Shown here piece after piece: positions 57,253 to 64,000 of a DNA stretch of 64,000 nucleotides; the stretch's first letter is position 1; every line of letters starts with the position of its first letter. This stretch comes from Candidatus Dadabacteria bacterium (GTDB taxonomy: Bacteria; Desulfobacterota_D; UBA1144; Nemesobacterales; Nemesobacteraceae). Position numbers and translations under genes: made by a program. Where the stretch lies: NCBI GenBank assembly GCA_022822065.1, contig JAJECI010000011.1, positions 124,001 to 188,000 on the forward strand. The letters are read 5' to 3'. Below the pieces are notes generated by a model. It ran no database searches. It saw only the letters and a list, made by a program, of their open reading frames with translations, and had not been told where the DNA came from.

Positions 57253-58049
57253 CAGGTTTTTCCCGCTTGGCTTATTTTTATGCCGCTTGGGCTCTCGGCG
57301 GTAAGTTCGGAAACCAGGCTCGGCTTAAGCAGCCTGTCGTTGGCGATTGTTTTAAGCTCTCCGTCTGCCGCCAGCGAAATTTTCCCCGTTTCCTCGGACA
57401 CGATTATCACTACGGCGTCAGTCTCCTTGGAGAGCCCTATCGCGGCCCTGTGTCTTGTTCCAAGTTCCGTTCCCAGTTCAAGATCCGTACTGATGGGGAA
57501 AAAGCACCCGGCCGAAAGAATGACGTCGTCTTTGACTATCACCGCCCCGTCGTGAAGAGGGGATGCCGGGTTGAAAATGGTTATGAGCATCTCGCTTGAC
57601 AGGCTGGCGTTAATGGGTCTTCCGGGAAAGGTTCTGAGGCTTTCCTGCCTTTCAATGGCTATCAGCGCTCCGGTTTTCCCTGAAGAGAGAAAAGAGCAGG
57701 CATGCACCAGTTCCTCTATCATCGCTTCGTTTGCGGCCTGTTTTGCGAAACTGAAAAGAAGAGGTTTCTTCCCTATGTTCGCAAGTCCCCTCCTTATATC
57801 ATCTTGGAAGAGAATTATTATTATGAGTATGACGAAGCCGAGAAAGTGGGTAAGCACCCAGTTAAGCGTGAAAAACCCCCATTTTCTCGAGGCGAAGTAA
57901 AGAACCGCCATTGCCACGAGTCCGACCAGGATCTGCGAGCTTCTGGTCCCCTCTATGGCCTTCAGTATGTAGAAGAGTATTATGGCGACGATCAGGATAT
58001 CCAGACTGTCGGAAAAGAATCGGAAGTTCTGTATGGTAGAGCCTGTCAT
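57252..58049 (-). CDS. cdaA: diadenylate cyclase CdaA
   Basis: A 265-residue enzyme making c-di-AMP from two ATP. Three N-terminal membrane segments (LDILIVAIILFYILKAIEG, ILVGLVAMAVLYFAS, LGFVILIIIILF) precede the DAC domain with LHDGAVIV (DGA) and GTRHRAAIGLS (RHR), the catalytic motifs. c-di-AMP is best known in Gram-positives; its presence beside cdaR and glmM indicates the same cell-wall-linked signalling module here. The gene follows folP by three bases. Confidence 0.95.
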   Translation of the reverse strand: MTGSTIQNFRFFSDSLDILIVAIILFYILKAIEGTRSSQILVGLVAMAVLYFASRKWGFFTLNWVLTHFLGFVILIIIILFQDDIRRGLANIGKKPLLFSFAKQAANEAMIEELVHACSFLSSGKTGALIAIERQESLRTFPGRPINASLSSEMLITIFNPASPLHDGAVIVKDDVILSAGCFFPISTDLELGTELGTRHRAAIGLSKETDAVVIIVSEETGKISLAADGELKTIANDRLLKPSLVSELTAESPSGIKISQAGKT

Positions 58050-58052
58050 CTT

Positions 58053-58940
58053 CTATTTAACCCCATATATGCTTTTTACCGTCCGAATCGCCTGCATTGT
58101 CTCAAGTACATCATGAACTCTTACGATAGAAATACCCTTGAGCATTGATATTATTACTGAACAGACGGATCCTATCAATCTTTGCTCGGCAAGCGGGCTC
58201 CCCAGGATTTCTCCTATAAAGGATTTTCGCGAGGTTCCGATGCAGACCGGAAACCCTAGCAGACAGAATTCCTCAAGCCTTCTTATGATCTCGAGGTTCT
58301 GCTGGGTGGTTTTTCCGAACCCGATACCCGGGTCAATTATTATACGATCCCTCGGCACTCCCGCCGCCATGGCCGTTTCGGCTGAATTCAAAAGAAAGTC
58401 CGCTATATCGGGAACAAGCGAACTGTATTGGGTTTTCTCTTGCATGTCCGACGGCCGCGAACTTGTGTGGGTGAGTACGATCGCGGCTCCTTTCTCCGAG
58501 ACTTTCTGCGCTACCTGCGGTTCGAAACTCAGTCCGCTTATATCGTTTACCATAGAGGCTCCGCACCTAAGCGCCTCCTCCGCCACGGCCGCCTTTGTGG
58601 TGTCGACCGATATTACCGTGTCAAATTCCGAAGAAGCCGCCTCTATTACCGGTATAACCCTCTCGAGCTCCTCTTCCGTGCTCACGCCTGAAGAGCCCGG
58701 CCTTGTGGATTCTCCCCCTATATCGATAATGTCGGCCCCGTCTTTGATTAAAGAGGCGATTCTCCCGAGAGCCTTTTGGGGGTCGTTGTACTTTCCGCCG
58801 TCATAGAAGGAATCAGGCGTCATGTTCACGATTCCCATGACAAGAGGCTTGTCATTCAGATCCAGCTCTTTTGAACCGAGTTTTATCAGATTGTTTTCTG
58901 GTGTGTTCTGATTCGCTTTATGGACTGAAGACTTTGGCAA
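58053..58940 (-). CDS. folP: dihydropteroate synthase
   Basis: A 295-residue TIM-barrel enzyme condensing p-aminobenzoate with the pterin, the sulfonamide target. VMGIVNMTPDSFYDGGKYND, DIIDIGGESTRPGSSGVSTE, IIIDPGIGFGKTTQQNLEII and GTSRKSFIG are diagnostic. Lies between ftsH and cdaA on the same strand, the order seen in Geobacter-like genomes. The first 20 or so residues are unusually hydrophilic; the true start may be slightly downstream. Confidence 0.95.
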   Translation of the reverse strand: MPKSSVHKANQNTPENNLIKLGSKELDLNDKPLVMGIVNMTPDSFYDGGKYNDPQKALGRIASLIKDGADIIDIGGESTRPGSSGVSTEEELERVIPVIEAASSEFDTVISVDTTKAAVAEEALRCGASMVNDISGLSFEPQVAQKVSEKGAAIVLTHTSSRPSDMQEKTQYSSLVPDIADFLLNSAETAMAAGVPRDRIIIDPGIGFGKTTQQNLEIIRRLEEFCLLGFPVCIGTSRKSFIGEILGSPLAEQRLIGSVCSVIISMLKGISIVRVHDVLETMQAIRTVKSIYGVK

Positions 58941-59009
58941 ACGGCTCTTGCTCCCGGTTCTGCGAAGACAGCTCGAAAACGGCGGCGGGGAGGGGGAAAG
59001 CCGCAGGGA

Positions 59010-60860
59010 TCAGACCCTGCTGGTTATGTCAAACGGCTTTTTCACTTCCGGCCTGAACTCCTGGGTTTTTGACACCAGTTCGTCAAGTTCCGCCGAGTCT
59101 ATGACTTCTTTTTCAAGAAGCAGGGAAGAGAGCTCATGCAGGAGATTCAGGTTGTCTTCGAGAAGCTTCATTACCTCGTTGTAGCTTTCGTTCACGATCT
59201 TTCTTGTCTCCTGATCGATCTGCACCGCGGTATCTTCGCTGTAATCGCTTTTTCTCGATATTTCCCTGCCTAGAAAAGGCTGCTGTTCCCCTTTGCCGAA
59301 GGTTACCGGTCCCACGACTTCGCTCATTCCCCATTCGCATACCATTTTTCTGGCTATGTCGGTAACTCTCTCAAGATCGTTCGCCGCGCCGCTGGTTCTC
59401 TCGGAGAACACAATTTCTTCGGCGGCCCTGCCTCCCAGAAGCACCTTTATGGTGGAAAGTAGATAACTCCTCGAAAGGGTGTACTTGTCTTCAAGGGGGA
59501 GCTGCTGAGTAACTCCGAGAGCCATTCCTCTCGGTATGATAGTCACCTTGTGTATGGGATCGGCCTCGGGAGTCAGTTTCGCCACGAGCGCGTGTCCGGC
59601 TTCGTGGTAAGCGGTGATTTTCTTCTCTTTATCGCTTATCAGCATGCTTTTTCTCTCAACTCCCATTGTGACCTTGTCTTTTGCGTATTCAAAGTCCTCT
59701 ATGGAGACCTGCTCCTTGTCGTTGCGGGCGGCGTGAAGAACTGACTCGTTGACCAGATTTTCAAGGTCGGCTCCGGAGAAACCCGGGGTGGACCTGGCGA
59801 TCACCGAGAGATCGACGTCATCGGCCATCGGAGTGTCTTTGGAATGAACGACCAGGATGGCTTCTCTTCCCCTGACATCAGGCCTAGGGACGACAACTTG
59901 GCGGTCAAATCTCCCGGGCCTCAGAAGTGCCGGGTCAAGCACATCCGGGCGGTTCGTGGCGGCCATGACTATAATGCCTTCGTTTCCTTCAAAGCCGTCC
60001 ATCTCAACCAGAAGCTGGTTAAGGGTCTGCTCCCTCTCGTCGTGGCCTCCTCCGAGTCCCGCTCCTCTGTGTCTTCCCACGGCGTCGAGTTCGTCAACGA
60101 AGATTATGCACGGCGCGTTTTTCTTGGCCTGTATGAACAGGTCTCTTACTCTTGAAGCTCCGACTCCGACGAACATCTCCACGAAGTCGCTCCCGCTTAT
60201 GATGAAAAACGGCACTCCCGCTTCTCCGGCTATGGCCTTTGCCAGGAGGGTCTTGCCCGTTCCCGGGGGACCGACCAGCAGAACTCCCTTGGGTATTCTT
60301 CCTCCAAGCCGCGTGAATTTCTCAGGACTTTTCAGGAACTCCACTATTTCGCTTACTTCCTCTTTTGCCTCCTCAACTCCGGCCACGTCCTTGAATGTGA
60401 TCTTGTTCTGGTCTTCGCCGAGCATCCTCGCGCGGTTTTTTCCGAAGCTCATCGCCTTCGTGCCCCCGGCCTGCACCTGTCTCATGAAAAAGACCATCAG
60501 GGCGACCAGTATGAAAAGCGGACCCCAGTTTATCAGTATCTGGGTAAGTGAACTCTGTTTGCGGCGGGAAAAACTGAACTCAACGCCGTTTTTCTCGAGC
60601 TTTGCGATAAGGATTTCCCCGGCGGGGCCGGTGGTCGTGAATCCGCGGTCTTCGGGGTCGGCGTTTTTAAGTTCTCCCCTTATTATGTTTTCGCCGAATT
60701 CCACCCTTGCCAACCTGTCGTTATCCAGGTGTTCTAGGAATTTGCTGTAGGATATCTCCGAGTAGACGTTCGCCGAGGTGTTCATGAACTGGTACACGGC
60801 GAACACTCCGACGAATATTGCCACCCAAAGCACAAGATTTCTAAAAATATTTGCTGACAT
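59010..60860 (-). CDS. ftsH: ATP-dependent zinc metalloprotease FtsH
   Basis: A 616-residue membrane AAA+ protease degrading misfolded membrane proteins and regulators such as sigma-32. Two N-terminal membrane helices ([16 protein letters not shown] and [11 protein letters not shown]) flank a periplasmic domain; Walker A is GPPGTGKT (197-204), the SRH region follows, and the zinc motif HEAGHALVA lies in the C-terminal protease domain. With an RpoH-type factor present, FtsH could control its level. First gene of the ftsH-folP-cdaA run; own promoter upstream. Confidence 0.97.
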   Translation of the reverse strand: MSANIFRNLVLWVAIFVGVFAVYQFMNTSANVYSEISYSKFLEHLDNDRLARVEFGENIIRGELKNADPEDRGFTTTGPAGEILIAKLEKNGVEFSFSRRKQSSLTQILINWGPLFILVALMVFFMRQVQAGGTKAMSFGKNRARMLGEDQNKITFKDVAGVEEAKEEVSEIVEFLKSPEKFTRLGGRIPKGVLLVGPPGTGKTLLAKAIAGEAGVPFFIISGSDFVEMFVGVGASRVRDLFIQAKKNAPCIIFVDELDAVGRHRGAGLGGGHDEREQTLNQLLVEMDGFEGNEGIIVMAATNRPDVLDPALLRPGRFDRQVVVPRPDVRGREAILVVHSKDTPMADDVDLSVIARSTPGFSGADLENLVNESVLHAARNDKEQVSIEDFEYAKDKVTMGVERKSMLISDKEKKITAYHEAGHALVAKLTPEADPIHKVTIIPRGMALGVTQQLPLEDKYTLSRSYLLSTIKVLLGGRAAEEIVFSERTSGAANDLERVTDIARKMVCEWGMSEVVGPVTFGKGEQQPFLGREISRKSDYSEDTAVQIDQETRKIVNESYNEVMKLLEDNLNLLHELSSLLLEKEVIDSAELDELVSKTQEFRPEVKKPFDITSRV

Positions 60861-60915
60861 GCGCTATTCCTTTGTCTTTACGCAACTCTCATGTGGATAA
60901 AAATATCCAAAAGAT

Positions 60916-60944
60916 AAAATAACATAGTTAAATTTTCATTTCAA
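60916..60944 (-). promoter_or_regulatory. candidate promoter of ftsH
   Basis: Minus strand TTGAAA (60944-60939), a 17-base spacer and TATTTT (60921-60916), 55 bases before the ftsH start codon, in AT-rich intergenic sequence after cysM. Confidence 0.5.
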
Positions 60945-60953
60945 ACGGGTTTT

Positions 60954-61865
60954 TTAATCGTAAAGGTCGGTGCCCAGATACATTTCTCCGCTGTCGCAGA
61001 AAGTTACGAGCACCTGGCCGCCGTCCTCGAGTTCTTCTGAGATCCCGAGGGCCGCGCTGAGGCAGGCTCCCGAAGATATTCCGACCAGTATTCCTTCACC
61101 GGAAGCGAGGGTTCTGGCGCATTCGCGGGCGTCTTCCGTGGAAACCGCGTAGATTCTGTCGATCACGCCGGTATCGAGTTTCTCGGGAACGAATCCGGGC
61201 GATATCCCGGAGATGCCGTGAGGACCTACCTCTCCCTCCGAAAGGGTGGGGCATTCAGTGGGTTCGACCACCACTACCTCGAGGCCGGGATAGATTTCTT
61301 TGAGTTCGGAACCCACTCCCATTACCGTTCCTCCGCTTCCGACTCCGCACACGAAGGCATCGAGACGCCCCGGTATCTGGTTCTTTATTTCTTTTGCGGT
61401 CTCCTGGCGGTGAATCTTTATGTCCGCGGTGTTTTTGAACTGGTCAAGAAAATAGGAGTCCGGGTCCTCTCGCTCCATCTCGCGGGCTTTCTCTACTGAC
61501 CCCTTAAGTCCGAGGCCGGGGTCTGTGAGAATCACCCGTCCCTTAAACGCCTTTATCAACTGGATTTTCTCTTTCGCCGTGTCTTCCGGCATGACGACGG
61601 CGAGATTGTAACCCCTTGTCTGGCAGCAGAGGGCGAGCCCCGTCGCGGTGTTTCCGCTTGACGCCTCGATTACGGTCGTTTTCCCCGGTTCTATCAGGTT
61701 TTCGCTCTCCGCTTGTCTGAGCATGGCTATGCATGCCCTGTCCTTTATGCTGCCCGCGGGGTTTAAGTTCTCAAGCTTTGCCCATATCGTAAAGCGGCCG
61801 TCCTTCGGTACGCTTCTCAGCTTTACCACAGGAGTGTTGCCGATGCAGTCAATCAGGTTTGTCAT
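60954..61865 (-). CDS. cysM: cysteine synthase (CysM type)
   Basis: A 303-residue PLP enzyme making cysteine from O-acetylserine (or a related acceptor) and sulfide or thiosulfate. LIDCIGNTPVVKL at the start; the PLP lysine lies in NPAGSIKDRA (Lys41); SSGNTATGLALCCQTRGY and VCGVGSGGTVMGVG bind substrate and PLP phosphate. The shorter length and KDRACIAML favour CysM over CysK. It lies upstream of ftsH on the same strand. Confidence 0.93.
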   Translation of the reverse strand: MTNLIDCIGNTPVVKLRSVPKDGRFTIWAKLENLNPAGSIKDRACIAMLRQAESENLIEPGKTTVIEASSGNTATGLALCCQTRGYNLAVVMPEDTAKEKIQLIKAFKGRVILTDPGLGLKGSVEKAREMEREDPDSYFLDQFKNTADIKIHRQETAKEIKNQIPGRLDAFVCGVGSGGTVMGVGSELKEIYPGLEVVVVEPTECPTLSEGEVGPHGISGISPGFVPEKLDTGVIDRIYAVSTEDARECARTLASGEGILVGISSGACLSAALGISEELEDGGQVLVTFCDSGEMYLGTDLYD

Positions 61866-61901
61866 CTGCGTGTTTTTCGCGTGGCTTTTCCCGTATCCGG
61901 T

Positions 61902-62114
61902 TCAGTACACAAGAAAAGGGACTATGTCTTTCAGCACGCGGCCGTCTTTGCCTTTTATTTCGGCCAGTATCTCTCTTATCTGCTCCCACGCCACGTCTTC
62001 TTTCATGGTCTCGTTTTTGAGCTTTAGAAGAAGTACTTTTATTTCCTGGTCCGTCACCTCTTTTATGTATGAGCTGAGACCGGCCATCGCTTCATCTTCA
62101 GAAAAGTGCGTCAT
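61902..62114 (-). CDS. small helical protein, 70 aa
   Basis: Not recognised. An acidic-basic helical protein (VTDQEIKVLLLKLKNETMKE, then IREILAEIKGKDG) ending IVPFLVY. The frame is uninterrupted and lies 36 bases before cysM on the same strand. The Shine-Dalgarno is weak. It could be a small regulator. Confidence 0.5.
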   Translation of the reverse strand: MTHFSEDEAMAGLSSYIKEVTDQEIKVLLLKLKNETMKEDVAWEQIREILAEIKGKDGRVLKDIVPFLVY

Positions 62115-62117
62115 TGG

Positions 62118-62134
62118 CTTAATTCTCGATTAAG
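62118..62134. promoter_or_regulatory. short palindrome before the 70-aa gene
   Basis: CTTAAT/ATTAAG with a five-base centre, immediately upstream of the small gene's start and within the divergent region with the PBP1A gene. Possible operator. Confidence 0.35.
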
Positions 62135-62141
62135 ATAACCC

Positions 62142-62168
62142 AAAAAGGTTTTTTAAGGTAACCTTTTT
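62142..62168. promoter_or_regulatory. inverted repeat in the divergent region
   Basis: AAAAAGGTT (62142-62150) and AACCTTTTT (62160-62168) around a nine-base loop. The flanking A and T runs would suit a bidirectional terminator, but the position between divergent genes fits an operator better. Confidence 0.4.
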
Positions 62169-62207
62169 TCAAATTGATTTCCATGGGAATTATAACCCTC
62201 AACGCAG

Positions 62208-64000
62208 ATGAATCTTAATAGAGGAATCAATCTGGCGGGCAAAGACCCCAGCAAGTTTCTCCGTTTCCATTTCCTGGTGCCCGTGACGTTTCTGTTCGCG
62301 TGCCTCGGAATTCTTGCCGTCTACCTGTACTTCTCAAAGGACCTCCCCGACCTGCGTGATCTCACAAGATACCAGCCTCCTATTCTAAACGAGTTCTATT
62401 CGTCCGAAGGGGAGCTGATAGCGCAGTCCGGGCTTGAGAGAAGAGCGCTTGTAAATCTCGAGGGGATACCCCCTTACGTGGTAAACGCTTTCATAGCGGT
62501 AGAGGACAGGAGGTTCTACCAGCACAGGGGCGTGGACGCGAAAAGCGTTGTGAGAGCCCTTTATCAGAACCTGGTCATGGGAAGAATCGTTTCCGGCGGA
62601 AGCACCATTACGCAGCAGATAACCAAGAACCTCATTCTGGGTCCCGAAAAGGCCTACAGCAGAAAAATAAAGGAAGCCATTCTCTCTTACAGGATAGAAA
62701 AGAATCTCTCCAAGGACGAAATACTCTACCTCTACCTCAACCACATATATCTTGCCGACGGCATCTACGGGGTTGAGATGGCCAGCCGGAATTACTTCGG
62801 AAAGTCGGCAAAAGACATAAACATAGCCGAAGCGTGCCTGCTGGCGGGGATTCCGCGAAGGCCGGAACTGTATTCGCCCAGAGTCAATCCCTCAAACTCG
62901 CTCAAAAGGCAGAAGACCGTGATAAACATAATGCACGATCAGGAATTCATAACCGACCGCGAGCGGCTGGAAGCCCTCGCGTATGAGATAAAAATCGTTC
63001 CGAAACGGGAGCCGAGAGGAGAGTACGTAGCCCCTTATTTTATTGAATACGTGAGGGACTATCTCGAGAGGAAAGTTGGCAGGAAGGCCTATGAAAAGGG
63101 CGGTTACAAGGTTTACACGACCCTCGACATGGATCTTAACCTCGTGGCCTACAGGGCCCTTCGCAGGGGAATACGCAACACTGAGAAAAGACAGGGCAGG
63201 ACCAGGTTCACCATCGCCAGGCTCAGAACCACCGAGAAGATCGAGGAATTCAAAAAACAGCAGCGCCACCTTACCCTTCAGGACGGAAGAACCTACAGGG
63301 GGGTCGTAACCGTGATAGGAGACATAGATGAGAGGACTTCTTTTGCGACCGTCGAAGTCGGCGGCGAGAAGCGAAGACTAAGCTACATAGTTGATCCGGA
63401 GCGGTATATTCCGCCCCCGCAGGGCAAGTATCTTCTTCCCGAGAAGTTGCTGATAGGGGACGTTATAAAGGTCAGGGTCTCCGTAAGCGACGATAAGGTA
63501 ACCGACATGGTTCCCCTGTTTTGGCCGCAGACCCAGGGAGCTTTGCTCTCCCTCGACACCAGGGGCAACGTTATCTCAATGGTAGGCGGATATGATTTCG
63601 GACTCTCGAAATTCAACCGGGCGATTCAGGCTAAAAGGCAGCCGGGCTCCGCGTTCAAGCCTTTTCTCTACTCGGCGGCCATAGACAAGGGATATACGCA
63701 GACGAGCAAACTTCTTGACGTGCCGATTATCGTGGATGACTGGGTTCCGGAGAATTACGACGAGGAATACATGGGGTCTATTTTCTTCAGGGAGTCCCTC
63801 GTTAACTCGAGGAACCTTTCTTCGATCAGGCTTATCATGGATGTAGACCCGGAGTATGTCGCGCGTTATTCCAGATACTTCGGCTTTAAATCCAGAATCG
63901 GTCCTTATCCGTCGCTTGCCTTGGGAAGCTCGGAGGTGACTCTGCTGGAGCTGACCAACGCGTATTCCATTTTTGCGAATCTGGGAATATACAGAAAGCC
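62208..64000 (+). CDS. mrcA: penicillin-binding protein 1A, 3' end outside window
   Basis: At least 597 residues, open at the right edge. A bifunctional peptidoglycan synthase: one membrane anchor (LVPVTFLFACLGILAVYLYF), glycosyltransferase motifs FIAVEDRRFYQHRGVD and GGSTITQQITKNLIL, then an OB-like insertion, and a transpeptidase domain with the SxxK motif in QPGSAFKPFLYSAA (Ser near residue 480). ATG 62208 has no strong Shine-Dalgarno. It polymerises and cross-links the cell wall, and is a beta-lactam target. Confidence 0.95.
   Translation, partial: MNLNRGINLAGKDPSKFLRFHFLVPVTFLFACLGILAVYLYFSKDLPDLRDLTRYQPPILNEFYSSEGELIAQSGLERRALVNLEGIPPYVVNAFIAVEDRRFYQHRGVDAKSVVRALYQNLVMGRIVSGGSTITQQITKNLILGPEKAYSRKIKEAILSYRIEKNLSKDEILYLYLNHIYLADGIYGVEMASRNYFGKSAKDINIAEACLLAGIPRRPELYSPRVNPSNSLKRQKTVINIMHDQEFITDRERLEALAYEIKIVPKREPRGEYVAPYFIEYVRDYLERKVGRKAYEKGGYKVYTTLDMDLNLVAYRALRRGIRNTEKRQGRTRFTIARLRTTEKIEEFKKQQRHLTLQDGRTYRGVVTVIGDIDERTSFATVEVGGEKRRLSYIVDPERYIPPPQGKYLLPEKLLIGDVIKVRVSVSDDKVTDMVPLFWPQTQGALLSLDTRGNVISMVGGYDFGLSKFNRAIQAKRQPGSAFKPFLYSAAIDKGYTQTSKLLDVPIIVDDWVPENYDEEYMGSIFFRESLVNSRNLSSIRLIMDVDPEYVARYSRYFGFKSRIGPYPSLALGSSEVTLLELTNAYSIFANLGIYRK

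Overview
The window reads as chromosome from a Gram-negative bacterium with a moderately GC-rich core. The gene order ftsH-folP-cdaA-cdaR-glmM-pdxJ-acpS-folC, an RpoH-type sigma factor in front of dnaK, a homodimeric (AceE-type) pyruvate dehydrogenase and a pyruvoyl arginine decarboxylase suggest a deltaproteobacterial-grade or candidate-phylum lineage (Dadabacteria-like is one possibility). That placement is inference from gene content; no rRNA or tRNA gene was seen to settle it.

Accessory DNA occupies the left third. Bases 1-2980 hold the end of a KwaB-like (DUF4868) gene, a Shedu-like nuclease gene bracketed by an exact 25-bp direct repeat, and three small genes of unknown role. A short core segment (rpoH-type sigma factor, dnaK; 3.1-5.9 kb) separates this from a second defence island at 6.0-21.9 kb. 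That island contains a small conserved protein, an OLD-family ATPase/TOPRIM nuclease, a type IIS restriction-modification pair (fused D12 methyltransferase plus AlwI-family endonuclease), a Cap4-like nuclease-STAND ATPase of Avs-like architecture with an AlbA/Schlafen-type partner, and a TIR-STAND NTPase with small neighbours. It ends in a frameshifted zincin-like pseudogene. A diverged repeat present at 12.39 and 21.84 kb brackets the last part. Much of the island is visibly AT-rich.

From 22 kb the core resumes with an aceE-aceF-lpd pyruvate dehydrogenase operon. Between lpd and rpsT (27.4-32.0 kb) lies a plastic locus: a decayed GNAT gene, an A8G10 homopolymer tract, a large Calx-beta autotransporter-like gene, and an apparent remnant of a second barrel. 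Then come rpsT, holA, ndk, a ribbon-helix-helix protein, an exported HExxH protease with a C-terminal sorting-like tail, cysC, proA, recN, a pyruvoyl arginine decarboxylase, nfo, a divergent PurN-like protein, cdsA and ybeY.

The right third is dense housekeeping, mostly on the minus strand: scpA-scpB (chromosome condensation), a site-2 protease, a XerD-like recombinase, ahcY and metK (methyl cycle). On the plus strand are rpe and a two-gene unit with a DnaC/IstB-like ATPase. The minus strand continues with an HDAC-like amidohydrolase, folC, acpS, pdxJ, glmM, cdaR, cdaA (c-di-AMP synthesis next to peptidoglycan precursor synthesis), folP, ftsH and a cysteine synthase. A penicillin-binding protein 1A gene runs off the right edge.
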